Shown one piece after another: positions 8,965 through 17,770 of a DNA stretch of 64,000 nt (its first letter is position 1; each line of letters starts with the position of its first letter). Source of the DNA: Bacillus sp. FJAT-14578 (GTDB lineage: Bacteria > Bacillota > Bacilli > Bacillales > Bacillaceae_H); assembly GCF_000504165.1 (NCBI RefSeq), contig NZ_AYSE01000006.1:1-64000 (forward strand). Reading direction: 5' to 3'. The notes beneath the pieces were generated by a model. The model ran no database searches, was not told where the DNA came from, and saw nothing but the letters and a program-made list of their open reading frames with translations. Made by a program: the position numbers and the translations under genes.

Positions 8965-9786
8965 CTAAGCTTTGTTTGCTGTCTCAAATTTCGATAAATA
9001 TGTGCGGCTGATTTCCGCTCCTTTTTTCGGATCTGGATAGCTGTCTAATTCCACCGTAATCCAATCGTCGTAGCCAAGTTCGTTTAACAGCTGGATCATT
9101 TCATCGAATTTTTGGTGTCCTTCTCCTAAAGGAAGAAACTCTCCATTGTGATAATCTTTAAAGTGAATATATTTAATGCGATCCGCATACTTTTTGATCA
9201 CCTCTACCGGATTACCGCCGCCTGCTTCGATATGCGCTGTATCCGGACATAGATTAATAGTCGTCAACGGCATAAGCTTATCTAGCTGATCCGGAGCTTC
9301 TACGTTTGTTCCTAAGTGCGGGTGATAACTTGGAATGAGATTGTATGTTTCCGCAATGGCCGCTACTTGATCAAGAGCCTTAGCTAAATCAGCGTAATCG
9401 CTTTCTAAAATCCCATTCGTACGAACAGCCCCTCCGCCGACAACTAAATGACGCGCGCCTAGTTCAGAAGCAAGTGCCGCCACTTCCTCGATTTTCAATA
9501 GTTCCTCTTCTAAAATATCCGGGAAGATAAAATTCCCGCCGGTGTAAACACCGATCAATTCTAACGAATATTGATGGAGCAATGCTTTGAACTCTTCTTT
9601 TCTATCTTTGAATTGCATCAGATTTCCGTCAAAAATTTCAAATCCTTTATATCCGGCTTCCGCAATATCCTTTAAAGCTTCTTCCGTTGAACCATTTGCA
9701 AGGTAATAAAGATCTTTTATCGAAGTGACTCCGGCAGGGTGCCCTACTACCCCGCCCCACGTATTGGTTTGATATCCTAGTTTCAT
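8965..9786 (-). CDS. Sugar isomerase/epimerase-fold TIM-barrel protein, LgdB2/IolE-like (locus A)
   Basis: This 273-aa protein is of the AP-endonuclease-2/xylose-isomerase-like TIM-barrel family. It has candidate metal and proton-transfer residues in NLCPDTAHIEAGG, IKYIHFKDYH and the late WITVELDSY. In a levoglucosan-type pathway it fits the LgdB2 hydration step, but IolE-like dehydratase or epimerase activity is also possible. The start at 9786 is chosen because GGAGGAGAAAC lies directly upstream. A longer frame to 9867 has no such site. It is the first gene of the operon after the operator region and is duplicated at 23059-23874. Confidence 0.82.
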   Translation of the reverse strand: MKLGYQTNTWGGVVGHPAGVTSIKDLYYLANGSTEEALKDIAEAGYKGFEIFDGNLMQFKDRKEEFKALLHQYSLELIGVYTGGNFIFPDILEEELLKIEEVAALASELGARHLVVGGGAVRTNGILESDYADLAKALDQVAAIAETYNLIPSYHPHLGTNVEAPDQLDKLMPLTTINLCPDTAHIEAGGGNPVEVIKKYADRIKYIHFKDYHNGEFLPLGEGHQKFDEMIQLLNELGYDDWITVELDSYPDPKKGAEISRTYLSKFETANKA

Positions 9787-9906
9787 TGTTTCTCCTCCGC
9801 TTTCAAATAATGTTAGTCCATACATGGTGTATCGATGCTGGAATCTCCCCACCTCCTCAAATGGCAATCTATTCTAAACAAGAAAGGAAGCGAACCGGGA
9901 AAAGTT

Positions 9907-9920
9907 GTAACCGATTACAT
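9907..9920. promoter_or_regulatory. LacI-type operator A1
   Basis: TGTAACCGATTACA, a near-palindrome with the LacI-family central CG, 121 bp upstream of the LgdB2-like start. It is the first of three sites in this region spaced exactly 82 bp start to start. Confidence 0.7.
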
Positions 9921-9988
9921 ACCACTTTAAATAAAAATTGCATTTTTCCTTGTTAATAAGCGAATAAGTTACTCTTGCTGAATATAGT

Positions 9989-10002
9989 TGTAATCGATTA
10001 CA
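9989..10002. promoter_or_regulatory. LacI-type operator A2
   Basis: TGTAATCGATTACA, a perfect 14-bp palindrome flanked by further symmetry (AGTTG and CAACT). It also fits the cre consensus, so CcpA binding cannot be excluded. Confidence 0.75.
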
Positions 10003-10070
10003 ACTATATAAAAATTAAAACTATATCTCCCTGTTTAATCAGATATATAGCGATCTCTTTCCCAGATTTT

Positions 10071-10084
10071 TGTAATCGATTACA
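10071..10084. promoter_or_regulatory. LacI-type operator A3
   Basis: A perfect TGTAATCGATTACA palindrome, 82 bp from operator A2 and 72 bp beyond the lacI stop. Confidence 0.75.
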
Positions 10085-10155
10085 ACATGCTGAAAAAAAT
10101 TTAGACAAACCTTATTTTAATGAACATATAAATTTTCAAAAAAACTCTCATTTCC

Positions 10156-11157
10156 TTATGAAATATGCTTAGAACATGAATCGCGTGTAATAAGCTGATC
10201 TTCCAGCATATATTGCTGTCTTTCGATTTTTTCTCTATTCATTAATCTTATAAGTAATTCCATCGCTTTCGTCCCTATCTCAAAAGCGGGCTGCGCGATC
10301 GTTGTAAGGGCCGGTTCGAAAATAGATGAAAATTTGATATCATCAAATCCCATAACAGAGATATTATGAGGAACACTTAATCCCCTTGATTTAATAGCGT
10401 TTATCGCTCCAAATGCCATCTCGTCATTAGCTGCAAACACGGCTGTTGGGGGATGCGTAAGAGCTAAAAATTTTATCATCATATTAAAACCGCTTTCATA
10501 AGAGAAGTCACCCTCTTGTACCAGAATGGGTTCAACCGTAAGATTGTACCGGGCCATTGCCTGGCAATATCCCTTTAACCGATCATGCCCTAACACACCA
10601 CCTAGAGGACCTGATATAAACCCTATTCTTTTATGCCCCAGATTAATCAAATGTTCTGTTGCCTTTCGAGCCCCGCTAATATTATCAATAGAAACGGTCG
10701 GAATGGATAAGCCTTCTATATATTCACATGCAAGAACTACGGGATATTCGAGAGCCATTTCCTCTACGATCTTCGATTTCATTCTTGCCGTCAGTAAAAC
10801 CATTCCATCGGCTTTTTTTTGGCGGAGTATATTTAAATACTCGTTTTCCCTCTCAACGTCATTGCCAGCATCCCCAAGCAGGACCTGATATCCGTTTGTG
10901 ACTGCTACAGACTCGATTCCTCTTAGCACCTTGGAGAAAAAGGGATTCGTAATATCTGGTACAACGACTAGAACGGTTTTGGTTTCTAATCTCCTTAGCT
11001 GGCGAGCCAAAGCATTTGGCTGATAGTTTAATTCTTTAATTGCTTCTAATACTTTTTCAGTCGTTTCTTCCTTTACAGCGTCAGGTTTGCTTAATACTCT
11101 CGATACTGTAGCAGTAGAAACATTTGCCTTTTTTGCCACATCTACAATTCGCACCAT
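10156..11157 (-). CDS. LacI-family transcriptional regulator of locus A
   Basis: This regulator of about 333 aa has an N-terminal LacI headpiece (VRIVDVAKKANVSTATVSRV, then the hinge LNYQPNALARQL) and a type 1 periplasmic-binding-like effector domain. It probably represses the sugar operon by binding the TGTAATCGATTACA sites. One such site (11198-11211) overlaps its own upstream region and suggests autoregulation. I prefer the ATG at 11157, where the headpiece begins and a modest AAGAGAG site precedes it. A frame extending to 11208 would run into the operator. Locus B keeps only a deleted remnant, so this protein probably serves loci A, B and perhaps C. Confidence 0.88.
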   Translation of the reverse strand: MVRIVDVAKKANVSTATVSRVLSKPDAVKEETTEKVLEAIKELNYQPNALARQLRRLETKTVLVVVPDITNPFFSKVLRGIESVAVTNGYQVLLGDAGNDVERENEYLNILRQKKADGMVLLTARMKSKIVEEMALEYPVVLACEYIEGLSIPTVSIDNISGARKATEHLINLGHKRIGFISGPLGGVLGHDRLKGYCQAMARYNLTVEPILVQEGDFSYESGFNMMIKFLALTHPPTAVFAANDEMAFGAINAIKSRGLSVPHNISVMGFDDIKFSSIFEPALTTIAQPAFEIGTKAMELLIRLMNREKIERQQYMLEDQLITRDSCSKHIS

Positions 11158-11197
11158 TTTACGACTCTCTTTTCTTGTTCTTTCTCTATAATGGAAT

Positions 11198-11211
11198 TGT
11201 AATCGCATACA
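11198..11211. promoter_or_regulatory. Operator at the lacI start (A4)
   Basis: TGTAATCGCATACA, an imperfect operator about 40 bp upstream of the lacI start. The equivalent site is kept in loci B (24384-24397) and C (30409-30422). Confidence 0.6.
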
Positions 11212-11350
11212 AAATTATTGTCTAATTGGCTTTAGACACATATATCTTCCGTTAGACAACGTTTTCTTCCCTCTCAAACTTATATCTTATCCTTTCAAAC
11301 AAAAAAAGCAGAAATTTCAACAACACTCAAAAGAAGCTGTCCCATAAATT

Positions 11351-11367
11351 GGCTCTGGTGCAAAAAT
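11351..11367 (+). repeat. IS6-family-like terminal repeat remnant
   Basis: GGCTCTGGTGCAAAAAT resembles terminal inverted repeats of IS6/IS240-type insertion sequences. An inverted partner ending GCACCAGAACC is at 37839-37855. No transposase reading frame is attached. The rest of 11212-11520, between lacI and the ger operon, shows no gene. Confidence 0.4.
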
Positions 11368-11520
11368 ACTCAGACAGCCAAGTCATTGGAAATATTGCCT
11401 ACTCTATGGGCAGTTTTTATTCGGAATAAAGATTTAATACTACTGAATCTTTGATAAACATAAATGCATAAAAACAAATCAAAATGTAAACAAATGTAAT
11501 ATGTACAAAGGGGGATAAAC

Positions 11521-13134
11521 ATGTCCTTTCGGATTCGATTTCATAAAAAAGAAGAAAGAAAAAAACGAAGTAAAAACGAAGAAATATCATGGGATACGGA
11601 CGGACCTTCCCTTCACCATGATTTAAAAGAAAACCTTCAGCAAATTAAACAGGAGGTTGGAAACAGTCCAGATGTTATTATCCGTGAATTTGAGATTGGA
11701 AGCTCGCAAGTTCAAATCGCAGCCGTGTATATTGACGGTTTAGCCGACAAGAACATGGTCGGTGACTTTGTGATGCGTTCCTTAATGATCGATACTGCTG
11801 AAGAAACATTCAAAAACATGGTATCGGATAAAAATATCTTTGATTTTATTAAAAATAATGCTTTGACCGTCGGAGAAGTAAAAGTCATCACGGATTGGAA
11901 CGGATTGATGTTGTCCATTTTGTCCGGAGATACGGTCATCTTGATTAATGGTTGGACAGAGGCACTCAGCGGCAGTACGAGAGGCGGGGAATCGAGAGGG
12001 ATTGAGGAACCATCTTCACAAGTTGTCATTCGTGGCCCGAAGGATGGTTTTAGTGAGTCTATTGGGACAAATATATCCCTCGTTCGTCGTCGAATTAAAA
12101 GCCCCAATCTATGGTTGGAGACGATGAAAATCGGCAACGTGACACAAACAGACGTAGCGATCATGTATATCAAAGGTATCGTCAACGATAAACTTGTTCA
12201 GGAGGTAAAACAAAGGCTAAATGACATTAAAATCGATGGCGTCTTAGAGTCCGGTTATATCGAAGAGTTCATTCAAGACGAAACATTTACCCCATTTCCT
12301 ACAGTTTATAATACGGAGCGTCCGGATAGTGTTGCAGCAAATTTGTTGGAAGGTCGAATAGCATTGTTAGTAGACGGGACCCCATTTGTCCTTATTGTAC
12401 CAACTACGTTCTTCATGTATTTCCAGTCTTCTGAAGATTACTATCAACGCTATGATATTGGAACAGCGATTCGCTTACTAAGATATTTAGCTTTTCTTAT
12501 TTCCTTATTAGGACCTTCCATTTATATTGCAGCCATTACCTTCCATCAGGAGATGATTCCTACTCCTCTTTTGATCAGTCTGGCGGCGCAACGGGAGGGT
12601 GTTCCTTTCCCTGCCTTTGTCGAAGCCTTATTGATGGAGGCTTCCTTTGAGATTTTGCGTGAGGCTGGTGTTCGCATGCCGCGGGCAATCGGTCAAGCGG
12701 TATCAATCGTAGGTGCACTTGTATTGGGAGAGGCAGCGGTGCAAGCGGGGATTGTATCTTCAGCGATGGTGATCGTGGTCGCTATTACGGGAATTGCCAG
12801 CTTTGCCACCCCAGCTTTTAATATGGCGATTTCCATTCGTTTGTTCCGATTTTTGATTATGTTTTTTGCTGCGACGTTTGGTTTTTATGGGATTGCGATC
12901 AGCAACTTGATGATTATCGCCCATTTGTGCAGCTTGCGGTCTTTTGGGATTCCTTATATGTCTCCCCTAGCCCCTTTTATTCCTGCGGATCAGAAGGATA
13001 CCTTGCTGCGTTTGCCCTTATGGTCATTCCTTACACGTCCTCGATTAATTAGCCAAAATAAAATGGCTCGAATGGAGCAGGATCTACAGTCCTCTCCTTC
13101 TCAGCAACAGAAGGAGGATAGAGATGAAAACTAA
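11521..13134 (+). CDS. Spore germination receptor subunit A (GerA/GerKA family)
   Basis: This 537-aa GerA-family protein has a hydrophilic N-terminal domain of about 300 residues. Four to five membrane segments follow (from about residue 315, with PSIYIAAITFHQEMIPTPLL), then a short cytoplasmic tail. It is the A subunit of a nutrient germinant receptor in the inner spore membrane. Family-typical stretches include MEASFEILREAGVRMP and GIASFATPAFNMA. The ATG follows AAAGGGGG. The gene overlaps the next gene by 11 bp and heads an A-C-B operon. The germinant cannot be read from sequence. Confidence 0.93.
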   Translation: MSFRIRFHKKEERKKRSKNEEISWDTDGPSLHHDLKENLQQIKQEVGNSPDVIIREFEIGSSQVQIAAVYIDGLADKNMVGDFVMRSLMIDTAEETFKNMVSDKNIFDFIKNNALTVGEVKVITDWNGLMLSILSGDTVILINGWTEALSGSTRGGESRGIEEPSSQVVIRGPKDGFSESIGTNISLVRRRIKSPNLWLETMKIGNVTQTDVAIMYIKGIVNDKLVQEVKQRLNDIKIDGVLESGYIEEFIQDETFTPFPTVYNTERPDSVAANLLEGRIALLVDGTPFVLIVPTTFFMYFQSSEDYYQRYDIGTAIRLLRYLAFLISLLGPSIYIAAITFHQEMIPTPLLISLAAQREGVPFPAFVEALLMEASFEILREAGVRMPRAIGQAVSIVGALVLGEAAVQAGIVSSAMVIVVAITGIASFATPAFNMAISIRLFRFLIMFFAATFGFYGIAISNLMIIAHLCSLRSFGIPYMSPLAPFIPADQKDTLLRLPLWSFLTRPRLISQNKMARMEQDLQSSPSQQQKEDRDEN

Positions 13135-14338
13135 CTGGGTTATCCGGACTGTTTTGCTTTTAGGGCTGGTATTACTGCTGACAGGCTGCTGGAACAGAAT
13201 AGAACTGAATGAGATGGCCATTGTCATGGGGATGGGGATAGATAAAGTGGAAGAGACAAATGAATATCGGGTATCGTTCCAAGTGGTTAATCCAAAGGCG
13301 GTCTCGACTGGAACAGCAGGTGGAGGGGGAATTGGTACACCAGTAACTGTCTATACCGGAACAGAAAAAAAACTATTCGAAGCGGTTCGGAAAACATCGC
13401 AAAAAGTGCCGCGGCAACTTTTTTTTTCGCATATGCAACTACTGATCATTGGAGAAACGGTCGCAAAAGAAGGAATCCAAGAATTATTTGATTTCTTCGA
13501 AAGGAATCCAGAAACCCGTCTTACTCCAAAGGTACTTGTAACGAGAGGTACCGAAGCGGAGTCCATGTTGAGAATCCTTACTCCAATAGAAAATATTCCG
13601 GCAAATGGTCTCTCTGGAAAAATAGAGATGACAGAAAAATTATGGTCGGAAAATGTTAATAACGAAATGGATGACGTCATTAAGGCGTTGGTAAGCGAGG
13701 GAAGAGAGCCGATTATCAGTGGGGCTAGAATTATCGGAAACCCGGAAGAAGGAACAAAGAAATCCAATCTGGAGCAGACTAATCCACCAACCTTGGTAGA
13801 AATCAAAGGGGTTGCCCTTTTTAAAGAAGGAAAATTAAGGCGCTGGCTGGATGGACATAAGGTACGCGGAATCTTGTTGATTCAAGATCAAATGAAGAGC
13901 ACCGTTATGGCTATTGATTGTAAAAATGAAAAAGAGGCGATTGGCATTGAAATTGTTCGATCCAAATCGGATGTTACCGCGAAAGTACAAGACGGGAGAC
14001 CGACTATCCATATCCACATACGCCAAGAAGGCTTTATCGGCGAGATGACATGTCCAATCGATTTAACTAAAAAAGAGGAAATCACAAAGCTGGAAAAAGA
14101 ATGGGCAAGAGAGACAAAGAAAATAGTCATGGAGGCCGTGAAAGTCGCCCAGAGTGAGAAAAGCGATATTTTTGGCTTTGGAGAAGCGGTGAAACGAGCA
14201 AACCCAAAAGCGTGGGAAAAGATGAAAAAAGAATGGAGCAAGACATTTGCTGAGAGCAAGGTAGACGTCAAGGTGGATGCATTCATCCGGCTTCCAGGCA
14301 AGCGGACAAAACCGTATTTGTCAGAACTAAAGGGCTAG
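13124..14338 (+). CDS. Spore germination receptor lipoprotein subunit C (GerAC family)
   Basis: This 404-aa Ger(x)C protein has a signal peptide and a lipobox LLLTGCW, with lipidated Cys22. The family N-terminal motif DRIELNE-like 'NRIELNEMAIVMGMGIDKV' follows directly. The C-terminal part is a soluble domain exposed outside the inner spore membrane. It should assemble with the A and B subunits. An AGAAGGAGG site lies within the 3' end of the A gene. The A-C-B order is common but differs from the A-B-C order of the B. subtilis gerA operon. Confidence 0.92.
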   Translation: MKTNWVIRTVLLLGLVLLLTGCWNRIELNEMAIVMGMGIDKVEETNEYRVSFQVVNPKAVSTGTAGGGGIGTPVTVYTGTEKKLFEAVRKTSQKVPRQLFFSHMQLLIIGETVAKEGIQELFDFFERNPETRLTPKVLVTRGTEAESMLRILTPIENIPANGLSGKIEMTEKLWSENVNNEMDDVIKALVSEGREPIISGARIIGNPEEGTKKSNLEQTNPPTLVEIKGVALFKEGKLRRWLDGHKVRGILLIQDQMKSTVMAIDCKNEKEAIGIEIVRSKSDVTAKVQDGRPTIHIHIRQEGFIGEMTCPIDLTKKEEITKLEKEWARETKKIVMEAVKVAQSEKSDIFGFGEAVKRANPKAWEKMKKEWSKTFAESKVDVKVDAFIRLPGKRTKPYLSELKG

Positions 14339-14368
14339 GGAAACAAAGAGAGGTGGTTAAGGTAGAAC

Positions 14369-15493
14369 ATGGAAAAAAAAAGAATTAACACAAGACAATT
14401 GTTTGCCTTGATCTTGTTATTTGAACTGGGTACTGCACTTGTTATTCCCGTTGGATTTGCGGCACAACAGAGTGCCTGGCTGTCAATCTTGCTCGCTTTA
14501 ATTGGAGGCATCCTGTTATTTCTCGTTTACGATTATTTTGTTCGTCAATATCCGGACCTGCCATTAAGCGGGTATACCCAGAAAATTCTCGGCAAATATA
14601 TCGGATGGCCACTGAGTTTATTATATATTCCATTTTTCATTTATATCGCTGCAAGAGATTTGCGGGAAGCCGGTGATCTATTGGTAACCACCGCCTATGA
14701 TCAAACTCCATTATTCCCCATAAACCTCTTGATGTTCATTGCGGTTGTTTATGTCCTGTATAATGGGATAGAAGTGTTGGCCAGAATGGCAGAAATCTAC
14801 CTGATGATCTTAATCGCTTTAGGTGTTTCAGGAAATATCCTTGTGTTATTTTCTGGAATAATTGAGCTTAACAATCTGCTTCCTTTGTTACCAAAAGGGT
14901 GGAAACCGGTTTTTTCGGCTGCCTATCCAAATATATGGATGTTTCCATTTGGTGAAATGATTTGTTTTACCACCATTCTTCCTTACTTAAATAAACCCCA
15001 ATTAGGAAGAAAGACTGGAGTAATCGCCTTAATTTGCGCCGGCATCATCTTAAGTATGACGCATGCCGTTCAAATCGCTGTTCTTGGGTCAGATATATAC
15101 AGTCGGTCCACCTTTCCCTTGTTTATGACAATCAGCAAAGTGAACATAGCGGATTTCCTGCAACGTATGGATCCGATTGTCATTCTCACCTTGATTGTTG
15201 GTAATTTTTTCAAGATTTCTCTCTATTGTTATGCTGCAGTGGTCGTAGCATCGAATTTATTCAAACTGCAGAAGCCGCAAAAATTGGTATTGCCTGTCGG
15301 AATCGTAGTCCTTTTCACCTCAATGATGATAGCAAGCAATTTGATAGAGCATTTTCAAGAAGGAGAATTTATCATACGTTTCCTCTTGCCGATTTTTTGT
15401 GTCGTCATTCCCGTGTTGCTTCTAGTGGTCGATCTGATTCGTAAACGATTTAGCCTTCATCCTTCCGATATCAAAGCTGCTGACAAAGGGTAA
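14369..15493 (+). CDS. Spore germination receptor permease-like subunit B (GerAB family)
   Basis: This 374-aa protein has about ten hydrophobic segments and belongs to the GerAB/endospore germination permease family of the APC superfamily. The N-terminal 'INTRQLFALILLFELGTAL' is typical. The B subunit is thought to hold the germinant-binding site. It follows gerC by 30 bp. A GAGGTGG site lies somewhat far (about 14 bases) from the ATG, so translation may be modest. It is the last gene of the plus-strand ger operon. Confidence 0.92.
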   Translation: MEKKRINTRQLFALILLFELGTALVIPVGFAAQQSAWLSILLALIGGILLFLVYDYFVRQYPDLPLSGYTQKILGKYIGWPLSLLYIPFFIYIAARDLREAGDLLVTTAYDQTPLFPINLLMFIAVVYVLYNGIEVLARMAEIYLMILIALGVSGNILVLFSGIIELNNLLPLLPKGWKPVFSAAYPNIWMFPFGEMICFTTILPYLNKPQLGRKTGVIALICAGIILSMTHAVQIAVLGSDIYSRSTFPLFMTISKVNIADFLQRMDPIVILTLIVGNFFKISLYCYAAVVVASNLFKLQKPQKLVLPVGIVVLFTSMMIASNLIEHFQEGEFIIRFLLPIFCVVIPVLLLVVDLIRKRFSLHPSDIKAADKG

Positions 15494-15494
15494 G

Positions 15495-15734
15495 TTACGA
15501 CTTTCCACGTATTTTTGCCTGTTTCCTTTGTTTAAAAAAAGAGGCAATTGGTGGAACAAATACGATGGATAGCAAGACAAACACAATAAAGTATTCCGGT
15601 ATGGTCATGACCCAGAAAGGGTTTTTCAGATTCCTTATAGACATGGAAAGCTGTATTCCCGTCATAAGATCGAGCATGATAACTAAAGACAGAGTTAATA
15701 AAAAGGATAAGAAAAAGATTATCAATATTTTCAT
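15495..15734 (-). CDS. Small two-helix membrane protein
   Basis: This 79-aa protein begins with a hydrophobic stretch (MKILIIFFLSFLLTLSLVIM). A second membrane segment follows at about 45-65 (EYFIVFVLLSIVFVPPIASF), then a basic tail. The ATG at 15734 is chosen because GGGAGGTG lies upstream. It ends 1 bp from the gerB stop and converges on it. Small membrane proteins beside ger operons can modulate germination, but no specific family is recognised. Confidence 0.55.
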   Translation of the reverse strand: MKILIIFFLSFLLTLSLVIMLDLMTGIQLSMSIRNLKNPFWVMTIPEYFIVFVLLSIVFVPPIASFFKQRKQAKIRGKS

Positions 15735-15987
15735 GAACGCAGCACCTCCCATGCATCATCGGCCATTCCAATTAATCATGTTTCGCAATTCATGACGATT
15801 GACGGTATATACTTGTTGTTTATTTCCTACTTAGAGGTGTCAGCTATATGCAACTGGATACAATCTCACTCTGTTGTCCGTTTATAAAGCCTTAATAATC
15901 TATAGGATACAGCTTTTTCCCTAATGCTACTCATGAGTCAATAAATGATTTCACTCCGTAATGATACGAGGGTTTGAAACATGAGAA

Positions 15988-16020
15988 ACAGCCAAGTTTT
16001 TTAAAAATACTTGGCTGTTT
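15988..16020. terminator. Hairpin with T-run
   Basis: ACAGCCAAG and CTTGGCTGT enclose an A/T-rich loop and are followed by TTTTT on the plus strand. It sits directly after the stop of the minus-strand gene at 16021 and may work in both directions. The 250 bp between it and 15735 show no gene. Confidence 0.65.
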
Positions 16021-16476
16021 TTATAGCCTACCAGAATCTATATATTGCTTATATACTCTTTCCCATCGATATTTCTTGCTATATTGTCTAATATATTCTG
16101 CATTTTCCCGTTGATAATTTTGGTTATATTGTCTAACATACTCTTTGTTTTCTTCTTTCCATTTCCTTGTTAACTCTCTCAGCCATTCTTTATTCTCTTC
16201 CCGGTATTTACGTTTCACTTCTCTTATCCGTTCTACATTCTCTTTTTCATATTGCTTTCTCCTCTTTCGTATTCGTTCTCGATTTGCTTGCTGATACTCT
16301 CTGTTTTTTTGATTTTTACATACCTTACACATTGCCTGCTTTCCAGACTTCTTTGTTTGATCATTATGGTATTCATCCAATGGTAAAACATTTTTACATT
16401 TCGTACACTCTTTAACTTCTACAAGATTTCCGTTAACCTCCATTTGGATAAGCACTACTTTCCTTCCCCTTGGCAT
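16021..16476 (-). CDS. CxxC-finger protein with charged coiled repeats
   Basis: This 151-aa, strongly basic and acidic protein has two CxxC pairs near residues 22-25 and 47-50 (CTKCKNVLPL, then CKVCKN), probably a zinc-binding ribbon. At least five imperfect repeats of about 14 residues follow, with the pattern Y-x-x-E-N-x-E-x-I/V-R (for example WKEENKEYVRQYNQNYQREN). Similar ribbons plus repeats occur at the N-terminus of phage HNH endonucleases, but no HNH motif is present here. It may be a phage-derived orphan. I do not recognise a function. The start follows a GAGAGGGG site. Confidence 0.65.
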   Translation of the reverse strand: MPRGRKVVLIQMEVNGNLVEVKECTKCKNVLPLDEYHNDQTKKSGKQAMCKVCKNQKNREYQQANRERIRKRRKQYEKENVERIREVKRKYREENKEWLRELTRKWKEENKEYVRQYNQNYQRENAEYIRQYSKKYRWERVYKQYIDSGRL

Positions 16477-16517
16477 TATGCCCCTCTCCTATCCTTTTCT
16501 CTGATTACTGACATAAA

Positions 16518-16550
16518 CAAGAAACAAGTGATAAACTCACTTGTTTCTTG
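16518..16550. terminator. Hairpin downstream of the glucokinase gene
   Basis: A 14-bp perfect stem (CAAGAAACAAGTGA with TCACTTGTTTCTTG) lies 29 bp after the glucokinase stop. Only short T-runs follow. Confidence 0.55.
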
Positions 16551-16578
16551 TTGTTGAATGAGTATTAAACTTCCTTTT

Positions 16579-17577
16579 TCAGGTAATAAGCAGCTCTCTA
16601 CAAGCAGCAAGTTTTGTTTTAGCTAACCAAGCGCTACCAATGACTCCTGCATCATTTCCTAATGTCGCAATGATGAGCTCTGCTCCTTCCGCTACACGCG
16701 GGAAGGCAAAACGATGGAACTGTTCCCTTACAGGATTTAGCAATGTATCTCCCGCTTTAGAAACTCCGCCGCCAATGACAATTTTTTCTGGATTTAAAAC
16801 GTTCGCCATGTTGGCAAGAGAAAATCCTAAATGGAAAGCTAACTCATTGACAACGTTAACAGCCAACTCATCTCTTGCTTTAGCTGCCTCAAAAATCAAT
16901 TTGGCTGTCAGTTCATTTGTTTCATTATATACATCTCTTAAGGTACTTGGTGTCCCTATAGATGTAAGAGCGGTCGTCGCTAAGCGAACAACCCCTGTTG
17001 CAGAAGCGACGGTTTCCAGGCACCCTGACTTCCCGCAATTACAAAGGGCCCCCTCTTCTACCACCGAGGTAATATGGCCAATCTCTCCTGCTGCCCCGTT
17101 AACACCATGAACGATTTCACCATTTGCAATCACACCTCCGCCTACACCTGTGCCAAGTGTTACACATAGCAAATCATTTGCTCCTTCGCCTGCGCCTTTC
17201 CACATTTCGCCGATGGCTGCTACATTGGCGTCATTATCGACTACAACAGGCAAAGCAGTTTCGAGAGAAAGCAGATCTCTTAACGGGAAGTTTCTCCATC
17301 CCAAGTTAATTGCAACATAAATGGAACCATCCATCTCATTCACTGGACCGGGAGCTCCTATGCCAATTCCTGATAGCTTGCTTTTTGTTTCTCCTATCTC
17401 CATGAGTTTTTCATCAATCGCTCTTGCAATATTTGATGGAATCTTGTTCCCTTGCTCGCTCTTGTCCGTAGAAATCTCCCACTTATGAACAATATCGCCA
17501 CTATCGGTAATAAATGCTATCTTAACGGTTGTCCCTCCCAGGTCAACGCCCACTAACCATTTTTCAGACATCATCAC
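16579..17577 (-). CDS. glcK: ROK-family glucokinase
   Basis: This 332-aa ROK kinase is colinear with B. subtilis GlcK. It has an N-terminal ATP motif DLGGTTVK at about 11-18, the catalytic DNDANVAAIGE, GTGVGGG, and the ROK zinc site EIGHI...CNCGKSGCLE. It phosphorylates glucose to glucose-6-phosphate in the cytoplasm. It stands outside the usual yqgQ-glcK context and beside the sugar loci, where it would finish conversion of an anhydrosugar-derived glucose. The frame begins GTG-ATG-ATG after AAAGGATGAG. The ATG at 17574 or 17571 is the likelier start. Confidence 0.88.
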   Translation of the reverse strand: MMMSEKWLVGVDLGGTTVKIAFITDSGDIVHKWEISTDKSEQGNKIPSNIARAIDEKLMEIGETKSKLSGIGIGAPGPVNEMDGSIYVAINLGWRNFPLRDLLSLETALPVVVDNDANVAAIGEMWKGAGEGANDLLCVTLGTGVGGGVIANGEIVHGVNGAAGEIGHITSVVEEGALCNCGKSGCLETVASATGVVRLATTALTSIGTPSTLRDVYNETNELTAKLIFEAAKARDELAVNVVNELAFHLGFSLANMANVLNPEKIVIGGGVSKAGDTLLNPVREQFHRFAFPRVAEGAELIIATLGNDAGVIGSAWLAKTKLAACRELLIT

Positions 17578-17631
17578 TCATCCTTTTTCGACTTTAGATT
17601 TAAAATTCTTGATAAAAATTATAAGAAAAGC

Positions 17632-17653
17632 CTTGTGGTTTTTATTCCACAAG
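17632..17653 (-). terminator. Hairpin downstream of the MFS carrier gene
   Basis: CTTGTGG and CCACAAG pair around an A/T loop, with GCTTTTC following on the minus strand. It lies between the MFS gene and glcK and may separate their transcripts. Confidence 0.45.
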
Positions 17654-17770
17654 ACCCACAATGAACAAAACATATTGTTACGGCTTCTTTATTTAATGTC
17701 TGCTAACTTCCGTCTCAAATAATCAATCGAAGTTTTTGCATTCCAATCCAGTATAGGAATATTCTTCACT

